A program made the translations under genes and the position numbers. The notes beneath the pieces are model-generated. The model saw nothing but the letters and a program-made list of their open reading frames with translations. It was not told the DNA's origin and ran no database searches. From an uncultured Christensenellaceae bacterium (GTDB lineage Bacteria; Bacillota; Clostridia; Christensenellales; CAG-314), in NCBI GenBank assembly GCA_910585195.1, contig CAJUCX010000006.1, positions 47,879-83,687 on the forward strand: a DNA stretch of 35,809 nt, given 5' to 3'. This document shows positions 16,504 to 24,593 of this stretch, piece by piece (the stretch's first letter is position 1; the number at the start of each line of letters is the position of its first letter).

Positions 16504-17970
16504 GTGAACAATTTTGATATATACGGCGACATTGCAAAAAGAACAAACGGCGATATTTACGTCGGTGTCGTCGGCCCCGTAAGAACTGGCAAGTCAACCT
16601 TTGTAACTAAATTTATGGAGTCGCTTGTATTGCCTAATATTAAAAATCCAAACGAAAAATCGAGGGCAGTGGACGAACTTCCGCAATCTGCGGACGGCAA
16701 AACCATTATGACTACTCAGCCTAAGTTTGTGCCTAACGAAGCGGTAAACGTAAAATTAAACGAAAATACTGACATAAACGTAAGACTTATAGACTGTGTC
16801 GGCTATTTGGTAGACGGCGCAATCGGCTCTACGGAAGACAACAAAGAAAGGTTGGTAAAAACTCCGTGGTCGTCTGCTGAAATGCCTTTTGAAGAAGCGG
16901 CGGAACTCGGTACGCGCAAAGTCGTTACGGAGCATTCTACAATTGCAGTCGTAGTTACAAATGACGGCAGCATTACGGATTTGCCTAGAAGCGCATATAT
17001 TCCTGCCGAAGAAAGAGTTGTAAAAGAACTTAAAGAACTTGGCAAACCCTTCGTAGTTGTGTTAAACACCAAAAATCCTGCCGCTGCGGAAACGGCAAAG
17101 CTTCGCGACGCTTTAAGTGAAAAATACGACGTTACCGTTTTGTCTGTCGACGTAAAAAGTATGGACTCGGACACTGTCGGCAACGTAATGGAAGCCGTAT
17201 TGTCGGAGTTTCCGCTGACAAGCGTACAGGTAAATATTCCTAAGTGGATGCAAACGCTTGACGCTTCAAACAGCGTAATTCAGGAAATTATTTCGGAAGT
17301 TTCCGCAAAAGCAGTCGATGTCAATAAAATGAAAGACTGCGACAGGTTGGCTAGTATGCTTGCGGATTCCTTAAATATGCAGCCGTGTTCCGCAATTATA
17401 AAGAGAATGGGGCAAGGCGTGGTAGAGTGCGAGTTGGAAGCCAAACCGGAACTTTTCTTCAAAATGCTTTCAGAAGAAGCAGGGTCGGATATCGGCGACG
17501 AATATACCCTTATGCATTTCGTTAAACAACTTTCGCACGCTAAGACAGAGTTTGACAAAATCAAGCAGGCGCTCGATTCTGCGGAAGAATCGGGATACGG
17601 CATCGTTATGCCAAACGAAACCGATATGGTTTTCGAAACTCCGGAATTGTTAAAACAAGGTTCGCAATACGGTGTAAAACTCAAAGCCAGCGCGCCTACG
17701 CTTCACATTATGAAAGTAAACGTAGAAACGGTAGTTGCGCCTATTGTAGGCACTCAACAGCAAAGCGAATATATGTTAAGTTCTTTCGAAGCCGATCCTA
17801 AGGCAATTTGGAGTACCAATATGTTCGGCAAAAGTATGTCGGAACTTGTTAAAGAAGGCTTGTGCAACAAAGTTTCCGCTATGCCTGTCGAGGTTCAAAA
17901 TAAACTGCGCAAGACTGTCGGCAGGGTTGTTAACGAAAATAAAGGCGGATTGCTTTGCATCTTGCTGTAA
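16504..17970 (+). CDS. spoIVA: Stage IV sporulation protein A (spore coat ATPase)
   Basis: The 488-residue product matches SpoIVA throughout. The N-terminal NNFDIYGDIAKRTNGDIYVG is followed by Walker A GPVRTGKSTF, DELPQSADGKTIMTTQPKF, IDCVGY, TRKVVTEHSTIAVVVTNDG, and the C-terminal HAKTEFDKIKQAL, YGIVMP, RQYGVKLKASAP-like and GGLLCILL. SpoIVA polymerises on the outer forespore membrane using ATP and forms the coat basement layer. I chose GTG at 16504, with GGGAGGAG upstream; this matches the family N-terminus. It stands alone; a mother-cell (SigE) promoter is expected, and CATATATT at about 16461 could be its -10, but I could not find a convincing -35. Confidence 0.95.
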   Translation: MNNFDIYGDIAKRTNGDIYVGVVGPVRTGKSTFVTKFMESLVLPNIKNPNEKSRAVDELPQSADGKTIMTTQPKFVPNEAVNVKLNENTDINVRLIDCVGYLVDGAIGSTEDNKERLVKTPWSSAEMPFEEAAELGTRKVVTEHSTIAVVVTNDGSITDLPRSAYIPAEERVVKELKELGKPFVVVLNTKNPAAAETAKLRDALSEKYDVTVLSVDVKSMDSDTVGNVMEAVLSEFPLTSVQVNIPKWMQTLDASNSVIQEIISEVSAKAVDVNKMKDCDRLASMLADSLNMQPCSAIIKRMGQGVVECELEAKPELFFKMLSEEAGSDIGDEYTLMHFVKQLSHAKTEFDKIKQALDSAEESGYGIVMPNETDMVFETPELLKQGSQYGVKLKASAPTLHIMKVNVETVVAPIVGTQQQSEYMLSSFEADPKAIWSTNMFGKSMSELVKEGLCNKVSAMPVEVQNKLRKTVGRVVNENKGGLLCILL

Positions 17971-18022
17971 TATAAAACTATGCGTAACTTTACGCAACGA
18001 CATTTTTAACTCTCCATACATA

Positions 18023-18052
18023 AAATACCGCTTGAATAAAAGCGGTATTTTT
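18023..18052 (+). terminator. Hairpin terminator between spoIVA and rdgB
   Basis: Eleven-bp stem AAATACCGCTT / AAGCGGTATTT followed by TTTTG. It lies just 25 bases before the next start. Confidence 0.82.
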
Positions 18053-18077
18053 GTTATTATAAACAAAAGGAGTAAAT

Positions 18078-18662
18078 ATGGACGTAGTTGTTGCGACCAA
18101 TAATAAAGGCAAATTAAAAGAGTTTAGGGCGTTGTTGGGCGATTATTTCACAAATATATATTCTCTTGCTGATTTAGGGCTTAACTGCGACGTTGAAGAA
18201 ACTGGCAGCACGTTTGAAGAAAACGCGCTGCTAAAAGCGCAGTATGTCAAGTCGCAGACGGATTTTGCAGTTTTAGCGGACGACAGCGGCTTGCAGGTAA
18301 ATGCATTAGGCGGAGCGCCCGGCGTGTTTTCTGCAAGATATGCCGGCAAAAACGCTACCGACGAAAGCAACAGAAAAAAACTGTTTGCTCAGTTAGATAA
18401 AAAGACCGACAGGTCTGCGCAATTTGTGTGCGTGCTTGCGCTCATACTTCCCGACGGCAAACTCATTTACGCAAAGGGCGAAACAAAGGGGGAAATAACC
18501 TTGAAAGAAGAAGGAACAAACGGTTTCGGTTATGACGTTATGTTTCATTCTTCCGAGTTGCAAAAAGGTTTCGGTATCGCTACGGAAAAAGAAAAAAACT
18601 CAGTAAGCCATCGGTCTAAGGCGGTAAAAAATCTTATTGAAAACTTAACAAAGTATTTATGA
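18078..18662 (+). CDS. rdgB: RdgB/HAM1 family non-canonical purine NTP pyrophosphatase
   Basis: The 194-residue protein begins with VVVATNNKGKLKEFRALL (substrate phosphate binding), continues with ETGSTFEENALLKA, the catalytic ADDSGLQVNALGGAPGV, then SARYAG, and ends with GTNGFGYDVMF, EKNSVSHRSKA. It hydrolyses ITP, dITP and XTP to monophosphates, keeping inosine and xanthine out of nucleic acids. Length is normal. AAAGGAGTAAAT precedes the ATG. No following gene shares its strand closely; the next 246 bases are AT-rich and hold only the tRNA promoter. Confidence 0.95.
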   Translation: MDVVVATNNKGKLKEFRALLGDYFTNIYSLADLGLNCDVEETGSTFEENALLKAQYVKSQTDFAVLADDSGLQVNALGGAPGVFSARYAGKNATDESNRKKLFAQLDKKTDRSAQFVCVLALILPDGKLIYAKGETKGEITLKEEGTNGFGYDVMFHSSELQKGFGIATEKEKNSVSHRSKAVKNLIENLTKYL

Positions 18663-18862
18663 AAAATTATAATGCATATAACATCCGCTAAAAAGTGAAA
18701 GCTGCACAAAAAATTTTTAGATTAAAAATAAAATTTGAAAATAAACGAATAAACGCAGAGTTTTCTTGGAAAAATAAACGATAAGATTTAACGTTCAATG
18801 GTAAATATTTTTACAACGGTATAATTTTTTGACAAAATTTTGCAGACGGACTGCGATTTTTG

Positions 18863-18891
18863 TTGACATACTTTTTGCATTGTGATAGTAT
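18863..18891 (+). promoter_or_regulatory. Promoter of the tRNA array
   Basis: TTGACA at 18863-18868 and TAGTAT at 18886-18891 are 17 bases apart, with an extended -10 (TGA before it). It is 17 bases upstream of tRNA-Gly. Confidence 0.8.
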
Positions 18892-18908
18892 TTATGAGCA
18901 TCGCAAGT

Positions 18909-18982
<74 letters not shown>

Positions 18983-19021
18983 AAATTGGCCTACACATTT
19001 AGGCACGATGATAATATCTGT

Positions 19022-19098
<77 letters not shown>

Positions 19099-19105
19099 AT
19101 GCTAT

Positions 19106-19183
19106 GGTGGGTATAGCTCAGTTGGTTAGAGTGCCAGATTGTGACTCTGGAGGTCGTGGGTTCAACTCCCACTACTCACCCCA
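19106..19183 (+). tRNA. tRNA-His(GTG)
   Basis: Anticodon loop TTGTGAC (anticodon GTG). Acceptor GTGGGTA / TACTCAC, with the extra G-1 at 19106 opposite C73, the identity element of tRNA-His. CCA is encoded. Confidence 0.95.
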
Positions 19184-19197
19184 TTAAAACACCTCAT

Positions 19198-19273
19198 AGG
19201 GGTGTCGCCAAGCGGTAAGGCACCAGACTTTGACTCTGGCATTTCGTAGGTTCAAATCCTGCCACCCCTGCCA
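19198..19273 (+). tRNA. tRNA-Gln(TTG)
   Basis: Acceptor AGGGGTG / CACCCCT, anticodon loop CTTTGAC (anticodon TTG), T arm GTAGGTTCAAATCCTGC, discriminator G and encoded CCA. Confidence 0.94.
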
Positions 19274-19286
19274 AAATAAAATATAT

Positions 19287-19362
19287 GACCCATTAGCTCA
19301 GTTGGCAGAGCACTTGACTTTTAATCAAGGTGTCCCGCGTTCGAGTCGCGGATGGGTCACCA
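19287..19362 (+). tRNA. tRNA-Lys(TTT)
   Basis: Acceptor GACCCAT / ATGGGTC, anticodon stem CTTGA / TCAAG with loop CTTTTAA (anticodon TTT), encoded CCA. Confidence 0.95.
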
Positions 19363-19394
19363 ATGGACGCTTTAATAAGCGTCCGTTAATTTAA

Positions 19395-19470
19395 GCACCA
19401 TTAGCTCAGTTGGTAGAGCAATTGACTCTTAATCAATGGGTCCAGGGTTCGAGTCCCTGATGGTGTACCA
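19395..19470 (+). tRNA. tRNA-Lys(CTT), attachment-site gene
   Basis: Acceptor GCACCAT / ATGGTGT, anticodon stem ATTGA / TCAAT with loop CTCTTAA (anticodon CTT), encoded CCA. Its 3' part from the anticodon stem onward is repeated at 31522, so this gene is the integration target of the element that follows. The gene remains intact. Confidence 0.95.
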
Positions 19471-19473
19471 AAA
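19421..19473 (+). repeat. attL: 53-bp direct repeat in the 3' part of tRNA-Lys(CTT)
   Basis: The sequence from the anticodon stem of tRNA-Lys(CTT) through CCA and AAA is identical at 31522-31574. The left copy sits within the complete tRNA; the right copy lacks the 5' half. This is the footprint of tyrosine-recombinase integration into a tRNA gene. Confidence 0.92.
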
Positions 19474-19514
19474 GGGACATTTTTGTGGTTCGTGCATTAA
19501 AAATTCCCAAATTT

Positions 19515-19546
19515 AAGGGCGCAAATGGCACTTTGCGTCCTTTTTT
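19515..19546 (+). terminator. Terminator at the left end of the element, closing the tRNA array
   Basis: Stem AAGGGCGCAAA / TTTGCGTCCTT (11 bp, one G-T) and TTTTTT. It belongs to the element and now serves the tRNA operon in place of the original terminator at 31573. Confidence 0.85.
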
Positions 19547-19606
19547 CTATATTTCAGGAACTTTTTAACGTTCTCTTGTTTCCAAATTTTAAGATAAATT
19601 TCAAAT

Positions 19607-19618
19607 AAGTGTACTAAT
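19607..19618 (+). repeat. End motif AAGTGTACTAAT, left copy
   Basis: This 12-mer occurs once near the left end and twice in tandem near the right end (31407-31430), all in the same orientation. It may be a recombinase arm site. Confidence 0.5.
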
Positions 19619-19669
19619 TTCTAGCATTTTGAAAGAAAATGCATCATTTATTACATACTCAAACTTATT

Positions 19670-19681
19670 TGGCCAAAAAAT
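19670..19681 (+). repeat. End motif TGGCCAAAAAAT, left copy
   Basis: This 12-mer recurs at 31376-31387 near the right end in the same orientation, close to the AAGTGTACTAAT copies. Confidence 0.4.
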
Positions 19682-19694
19682 AAGTAGGTTAAAA

Positions 19695-19982
19695 ATGTGT
19701 TTACTTAACACCGAAGCGTCGTTATATGACGATGGCGTGCCGATTACGCTCAGCACGATTATTGCAGACAACGTAACGTATACCTTACAAAACACTTCTA
19801 AAAATGCTATTGAAATAAAAATAACGCGCCCTGCAAATATAGATGCGAGCGCGGTAAAATCAATAGTTTTATATGAAGAAGACGGTGCGTCTAAGTATGC
19901 GTATATCGCTAAAAACGTAAACAAAGTTGCAGATGCCAACAAGTTTAATAGTTGGTGGATTTATCCGATATTTACTCTGTAA
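19695..19982 (+). CDS. Hypothetical protein at the left end of the element
   Basis: A frame of 95 residues from the ATG at 19695 (or 117 from a TTG at 19629) reads MCLLNTEASLYDDGVPITLS, NVTYTLQNTSKNAIEIKITRP and SIVLYEEDG. It looks like a single small beta-sandwich domain, as in pieces of phage tail or adhesin proteins, but I do not recognise it. The Shine-Dalgarno (AAGTAGGT) is weak and the last residues (WWIYPIFTL) look unlike the rest, so this may be a fragment with a shifted end. It converges on the lipoprotein gene and overlaps its 3' end by 11 bases. The TGGCCAAAAAAT end motif lies just upstream. Confidence 0.4.
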   Translation: MCLLNTEASLYDDGVPITLSTIIADNVTYTLQNTSKNAIEIKITRPANIDASAVKSIVLYEEDGASKYAYIAKNVNKVADANKFNSWWIYPIFTL

Positions 19983-20705
19983 ATCCTGCAGCTTCGGCTT
20001 TTTGTAGATAATCGGAAATATCTATATAGCCTGTATCTGATGAAAGCGAATTAGGCAAGTATTCAGATAGAGAATATTTCTTAACATATTCTGAACACTT
20101 TGTGTTGTAATTTAAAATAGCGTTTTTAACAGAGCGGTTAATACTTTTTGACGCAAGATAAGTGTATAAGCTATTTGCCTCTTTTTTAGATGAAACTGTA
20201 ATAGCAGAAACACTGCCTGTAATCGCTGAATTTATGTATGGCGCAACTATTGCATCGTCTTGCCACATGTCAATATGGTCATAATATAGCGATGCTACAA
20301 TATAAATCGGTTCACCTATATGCTGACTGGACACTTCTGCAATAATATCTGCGCCAATTTCGTTATATATAATGTTTACAGCATAAGTGTCGTTATCGGT
20401 ATTATGGCTTATGGTTACTTGTTTAATATGCTCATCAGTTAAGAATATCTGTCCGTCCATTAACTTAAATTTGATGGGGATATCGGGCTGTGATTCGACA
20501 AAAGCATTGCCGTGCGCTTCTGCTGCTATATCAAGATATTCCATATAAGTAGTGTAAACAGCATCATACTCACGCAACAACCCGACAAGTTCCTTCTCTT
20601 TTTCATAACGTTCAGGGTCGCTGCAACCTGCAAAGGAAAAAATAAAAACGGCACATAACAAAACGCATAAAGTGCAATATAACCGTTTGCAAATCTATTT
20701 TTCAT
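19972..20705 (-). CDS. Lipoprotein of unknown function, probable frameshift after the start codon
   Basis: The main frame encodes about 240 residues: ICKRLYCTLCVLLCAVFIFS, then lipobox FAGC and a mature domain starting SDPERYEKEKELVG, of mixed helix and strand with no motif I know. The signal peptide is complete only when read from just after the ATG at 20705, but that ATG (Shine-Dalgarno GGAGGTGG) is one base out of frame with it: the start reads ATG AAA AAT, then a stop in the lipoprotein frame. Either a base is missing near 20694, or a weak internal TTG is used. The gene is divergent from the tail-fibre operon, with 68 bases between starts. Confidence 0.6.
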
Positions 20706-20773
20706 AAGCCACCTCCAAAGGGTGGTTTAATTATAAAGATTTAACAAAGAAAAGTCAATAAGGAGGTATTTTG

Positions 20774-22030
20774 ATGAAAGAAATTCAGCAACTACGCCGT
20801 ATTGCCGTAAAACTTGGCATAAGCGGCACGGCGATACCCATTGCGGACGCGGCTTTATAGAGGCGGCTACGGCTTCGTAGTTCTCCAGTGCTACGTTCCG
20901 GTAACACAAAACCGTTCGCCGGATACGCACCCGCTTTGCACGGTATTCCGAACTATGGTGGACAAGTTCGGTAATCGCAAGCAGTTTAATAAGGACATTT
21001 ACAATATGTTATATACGACTGACGTTGAAATTGAAAACGCAAAGTATATGGTTTTTGAGTGTCCGCTTCCGAAAGCCTTTACAGACACCGCAGGTGTGCT
21101 TGAAATGGTGTTTACATATTCAGAAGTTGACGATGAAAACAAAGCCGTATCGCGTCTTGCTAGTGGTGTTTATCACACAAATATCGAGGACAGCGATGTA
21201 TCCGACGGCGATGTAGTAAACCAAATTGGCGGCGAATTAGCACGGCTAAACGACATCACGGTTAAGGTTGAGCAGTTGGAAGATTATGTTGATGCACTCT
21301 TGCAAACACCTGATTGCACCGATGTAGACATTGTTGGCACACCAAGTGTCGAGTTGACAGAGGATGGACGGCTTAAATTCAACGAGTTAAAAGGAGAAAA
21401 GGGTGAGGCAGGCGAAATTTCGGTCGGAACAGTAGCATCGGTTGAATATGACGAACCGCTTAAAATCAAAAACGTTGGTACACCATCAAATGCAATACTT
21501 AATTTTGAAATACCACAAGGCAAACCCGCAATTGTTAAGGTTGGTGAAGTTTTTACGCTGCCGCCCGAGAGTAAGGCACGCGTTGAAAATGTGGGTACAG
21601 ATAACGAACCGGTATTTGACTTTTATTTGCCTGAGGGTATAGGATTTCGCATTGCAAAAACCTATCCGTCAGTTGAAGAACTGCATAACGGTTTTGAAAC
21701 AGATGATGTGCTGCTATATGGTTTTGCCGCCATTGAAACTGGCGACGTTAATAACGTAGACAATGCAAAACTGTTTATTATAACGCCCAACGGATATCAG
21801 TTTTTAATTGACCTGTCAGGCGCGCAAGGAATTAAAGGCGACAAAGGTGACAAAGGTGATAAGGGAGATCCCGGCGTGCAAATACCGTTGCCATCAGGAT
21901 ATTTCCGTTGGAAATACGTGAAGACGGTCATCTGTGGGTCAAATCGGCGGAGTGGCAAGAAGAATGTCCAATATATATTGACCACGATGAGAACAGCGAA
22001 ACTTATGGACACATGTTTGTTAAATTTTAA
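20774..22030 (+). pseudogene. Tail-fibre-like protein with collagen repeat, two frameshifts
   Basis: A good start (AGGAGGT, ATG at 20774) opens MKEIQQLRRIAVKLGISG and stops at 20858, but the family-like sequence continues in another frame (GGYGFVVLQCYVPVTQNRS, DKFGNRKQFNKD, KYMVFECPLPKAFTDTAG, MVFTYSE). This resembles the N-terminal domain of BppU-type phage baseplate/tail proteins, an inference from memory. A coiled segment, two beta domains (VGTVASVEYDEP, VGEVFTLPPES) and a short G-x-y repeat (GDKGDKGDKGDPG) follow. At about 21903 the frame shifts again: the sensible C-terminus reads FPLEIREDGHLWVKSAEW and ends FVKF at 22030. Two shifts imply decay, or assembly errors. It is the first gene of the long operon. 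Confidence 0.6.
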
Positions 22031-22048
22031 TTAAGGAGGTAAGAAAAA

Positions 22049-22240
22049 ATGACAAGCAATGATTTTGATTTAGGCAATGTAATAGGTCCAAAAGGAGACA
22101 AGGGTGAAAAAGGTGACCCGGGTGAAAATGGTTTACAGGGGGAAAGAGGTGAGAAAGGCGAAAAAGGAGACAAGGGCGACCCTGGCATTAGTCCAACATT
22201 TTCATATAGTAATGGCGTATTAACTATAACAAGTGCCTAA
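22049..22240 (+). CDS. Short collagen-like protein
   Basis: The 63-residue product consists of a short head (MTSNDFDLGNVI), about eleven G-x-y triplets (GPKGDKGEKGDPGENG and on) and a tail ISPTFSYSNGVLTITSA. A strong Shine-Dalgarno (AAGGAGGTAAG) precedes the ATG. Such triplets form collagen-type trimers in phage tail fibres and surface proteins. The gene lies 14 to 18 bases after the tail-fibre gene, and nine bases before the next. It could be the shaft segment of a multi-subunit fibre, or the leftover of a longer fibre gene; the tail resembles sequence that follows triplets in the collagen gene at 28632. Confidence 0.75.
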   Translation: MTSNDFDLGNVIGPKGDKGEKGDPGENGLQGERGEKGEKGDKGDPGISPTFSYSNGVLTITSA

Positions 22241-22249
22241 GGAGCGGCT

Positions 22250-22981
22250 ATGGCACAATTACAGGTAAATTTATCAAACATTCAAAGTGTTGTGTATAAC
22301 AGCACTTCAAAAGGGAAAATAGAGCCGACCGTAGTTAAATTCGGCAATGCGGCAACTTGGGCAAAACCATATACGTTGACAATACCTGCATTGCCGACAG
22401 GTGTGTCAAGTTGTACGATAACTAGAAGTTCAACGCAATTTACAGGTGCATCAACAGGGACGATAGTAACGGCAGGGGCATCTGCAAAAATAGTGACAGT
22501 TTATCATGGTGATGTTTTAAGTATTTCCGCTACTGCTGCGACAGGTTATAATAATCCTAATGCGTCATTAAGTCAAACAACAGTAATAGGAAATATTACG
22601 TCAACAGTTACGGCGGGAAGTCTTCTGCCAAGTTGGCATAAGCTTGGAACTTCATCCGGAACTTATTCATCAACTTCTCGATATACAAAATTTAAAATAT
22701 CAGTTAGTTGTGGCGATACCAATTCTACGATTGAATTTTCAAGTTCAGGTACAAAAAATGTAAGCGGGACTCATACTACTAGTGGCACTCCAATCCAATG
22801 TCCTTGTGGAGAATATGGCGAGCACTGGTGTGCTTGCTATGGTGAAAATTATGATCCGGGAAATAATCCACCTACTACGACTACCGTTACAGGCACTGTA
22901 ACGCTTACAAAAAATTCAAATTCAATAGTAGTGAGTACCACCGGTTCAGCGACTGTTTATTATGTGGGAGGATGGGGTTAA
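22250..22981 (+). CDS. Ser/Thr-rich beta protein with a Cys cluster
   Basis: The 243-residue product is rich in Ser, Thr and Gly and almost free of charged residues. It begins MAQLQVNLSNIQSVVYN, then TWAKPYTLTIPALPTGVSS, long beta-strand stretches, and near residues 184-197 a Cys cluster, CPCGEYGEHWCACYGE, with a nearby His that could bind metal or form disulfides. The end is SATVYYVGGWG. There is no signal peptide. The composition and the place after a collagen segment suggest a tail-fibre tip or adhesin domain, but I recognise no family. It starts nine bases after the preceding stop with GGAGCGGCT and belongs to the operon. Confidence 0.7.
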   Translation: MAQLQVNLSNIQSVVYNSTSKGKIEPTVVKFGNAATWAKPYTLTIPALPTGVSSCTITRSSTQFTGASTGTIVTAGASAKIVTVYHGDVLSISATAATGYNNPNASLSQTTVIGNITSTVTAGSLLPSWHKLGTSSGTYSSTSRYTKFKISVSCGDTNSTIEFSSSGTKNVSGTHTTSGTPIQCPCGEYGEHWCACYGENYDPGNNPPTTTTVTGTVTLTKNSNSIVVSTTGSATVYYVGGWG

Positions 22982-22990
22982 AGATTATAT

Positions 22991-23776
22991 ATGATTGAAT
23001 CTATTAGGAATATTATTAGCGAATACGGTATAGATGGGGATATACTTTTATACCGTGATGAAAACCATAGAAAAAAAGAACTATGTGAATATTTAGTTTC
23101 GAAAATTGATGTACATAACAAAGAAGTTTATACATATTCAGACGGAGCGTTTGCTTTATATTTGGCTAGAGCATTGCCTAATAATAAGGTAAACACCTAT
23201 TGCGGAATTATTAGTCATGATTATGGTGAAATTATGGCTAAAACTTTGAATCTAACTGTAAATCTTAATGTGTCATACCCTAATTTTGAAAAAATGGAAT
23301 TTAATGGAGTTAAGATTGACCAATTTAATTCAAAACTTGTATTTGAGTACTATAAGTCATATTTCCACAAGATGGTAGATGAATTTAAAAGATTTAATGT
23401 AAATGCCTTTTGTGATTGTGGACATAGTTGTGCGACTTTGGCAGGATTTGTGGCTTCAAATTTGGAAAATCAATTTGTAGATTGGAAATTTATTTTAGGA
23501 TGTGTTATTAAAACACCGAGAACTTTTATTTATCATCTTGAGCCGTATAGAAATGAAATTTTTCAATACTTGACAACTAAATTTAATACCTACGAAATAG
23601 GGGATAAGATAGAAGAAAAATATCCGGAGTTTGGTAATGTATTTGAAGCAACAAGGTCGATAAGTGCAGCGATGGCATATTTGCAAGAAAATCAAGGTGA
23701 AACGGTTGCAATATATGTAGGTGATAGTTTTGAAAAAGAGGGTAGTCGTTTTAGAAGTAACACAAGGAAAATTTAA
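22991..23776 (+). CDS. Degenerate fold-type II PLP-enzyme-like protein (cysteine synthase-like)
   Basis: The 261-residue product shows, in order, YRDENHRKKELCEYLVSKI (placed like the substrate/lysine loop of D-cysteine desulfhydrase and ACC deaminase), alternating helices and strands, the FCDCGHSCATLAGFVASNL stretch (placed like the SSGNTG phosphate loop), and ATRSISAAMAYLQ followed by ETVAIYVGDS, much like the C-terminus of cysteine synthases. I infer a fold-type II relative; no GNK lysine motif is evident and the phosphate loop is changed to Cys/His residues. Catalysis is therefore uncertain. Codon use is more AT-rich than in neighbouring core genes. It sits between a Cys-rich protein and a Cys-rich peptide. 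Confidence 0.5.
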   Translation: MIESIRNIISEYGIDGDILLYRDENHRKKELCEYLVSKIDVHNKEVYTYSDGAFALYLARALPNNKVNTYCGIISHDYGEIMAKTLNLTVNLNVSYPNFEKMEFNGVKIDQFNSKLVFEYYKSYFHKMVDEFKRFNVNAFCDCGHSCATLAGFVASNLENQFVDWKFILGCVIKTPRTFIYHLEPYRNEIFQYLTTKFNTYEIGDKIEEKYPEFGNVFEATRSISAAMAYLQENQGETVAIYVGDSFEKEGSRFRSNTRKI

Positions 23777-23793
23777 TTAAAAGGAGAATTAAA

Positions 23794-23973
23794 ATGAAAC
23801 ATATTAAAACAATTAGAGATGGTTATGCCGTAGGTTGCGGTTGTAATGCATTAGGCACTACTTGTGGCGAGTGGAGTACAAAAAGTAATTTTGCAGAAAG
23901 TTGCAAAACAAGCATCACGCTTGGCACAAACTTTAATGAGGAAAAGTGTTCGGCAAAAATAATCAATAGGTAA
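23794..23973 (+). CDS. Cys-rich small peptide (59 aa)
   Basis: A 59-residue frame with an excellent Shine-Dalgarno (AAAGGAGA) reads MKHIKTIRDGYAVGCGCNA, then LGTTCGEWSTKSNF, ESCKTS and EEKCSAK. It has five cysteines, two of them in GCGC. The pattern, a short polar head followed by a Gly/Cys/Thr/Ser-rich body, is reminiscent of modified-peptide precursors, but no maturation enzyme or transporter is recognisable nearby, so this is only a resemblance. A zinc- or disulfide-bound minidomain is equally possible. It lies 17 bases after the PLP-like gene and 15 before the next, so expression is shared. Confidence 0.6.
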   Translation: MKHIKTIRDGYAVGCGCNALGTTCGEWSTKSNFAESCKTSITLGTNFNEEKCSAKIINR

Positions 23974-23988
23974 ATTGGAGACAAAACT

Positions 23989-24579
23989 ATGCAATATAAA
24001 CTTATAAAAAACTCCGACGTCGGAGTAATAATTGACCCCGCACCGATTTTAAGGGACATTAAGGACACTTTTACGGTGTCTTTTGTTTTGCCCGAAAACG
24101 GCGTATACATCGCCTTATTTCGAGACGAAAGCGGAGTGGAGTATCGTACAACGATTAAGGACAGAAAAGTAAAAGTGCCGAAACAACTGCTCAGTAAGGA
24201 GCAGCGCATCGGCTTGACTGTATGCCAAATAACGGAAGACGAAATATTGCACTCGTGGGAGTGCCAAACGCTCAAAGTCGGCACATTCTTGTCGCTGCGG
24301 AAAACACAATGGCAGATTACGGCAGGCCTGGACGATAAGGAAATATACTTGCGCATTGCTGAACTTGAAAAGTCGCATGCAGAGCATATTGAGCAATACA
24401 GGAAAGTTGACAAAGAACTTATGCAGGAACTCAAACGTGGCTTTGCAGAACTTACGGCAGCGTATGAGCAAGAAAAAGCAGTAAAACAAAAACTTGCAGA
24501 AGAAATAATAAAGCAAGGACAAATCATAGCGGAGATGCAAAAGGACATCGAAGCGCTAAAGAACGAACAAACAATTTAA
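23989..24579 (+). CDS. Beta-domain plus coiled-coil protein, phage-tail-like
   Basis: The 196-residue product has an N-terminal beta domain (LIKNSDVGVIIDPAPILRD, GVYIALFRDESGVEYRTTI, IGLTVCQI) and, from about residue 118, a continuous heptad-rich coiled coil (RIAELEKSHAEHIEQYRKV, then ELMQELKRGF and onward) to the end at NEQTI. No signal peptide or TM segment is present. This is the shape of phage baseplate or fibre connector proteins, which trimerise through the coil; I do not recognise a specific family. It sits at the centre of the operon, before the membrane protein genes. Confidence 0.7.
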   Translation: MQYKLIKNSDVGVIIDPAPILRDIKDTFTVSFVLPENGVYIALFRDESGVEYRTTIKDRKVKVPKQLLSKEQRIGLTVCQITEDEILHSWECQTLKVGTFLSLRKTQWQITAGLDDKEIYLRIAELEKSHAEHIEQYRKVDKELMQELKRGFAELTAAYEQEKAVKQKLAEEIIKQGQIIAEMQKDIEALKNEQTI

Positions 24580-24593
24580 GGAGGGAACGAACA

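Noticed and set aside
17981..17996. Terminator directly after spoIVA (TGCGTAA / TTACGCA)
   Set aside because: The stem is perfect, but the loop is too small and no T-run follows at once; the hairpin at 18023 is a much better terminator.
20774..23973. Diversity-generating retroelement acting on the fibre genes
   Set aside because: No reverse transcriptase frame, and no template/variable repeat pair with adenine-specific differences was seen.
23794..23973. RiPP biosynthetic cluster around the Cys-rich peptide
   Set aside because: No radical SAM enzyme, LanM/LanB, YcaO, protease or ABC transporter lies nearby; kept only as a resemblance.
23823..24548. Long minus-strand open frame opposite the coiled-coil gene
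   Set aside because: Ser/Cys-rich shadow of the coiled-coil frame, no Shine-Dalgarno and no domain.
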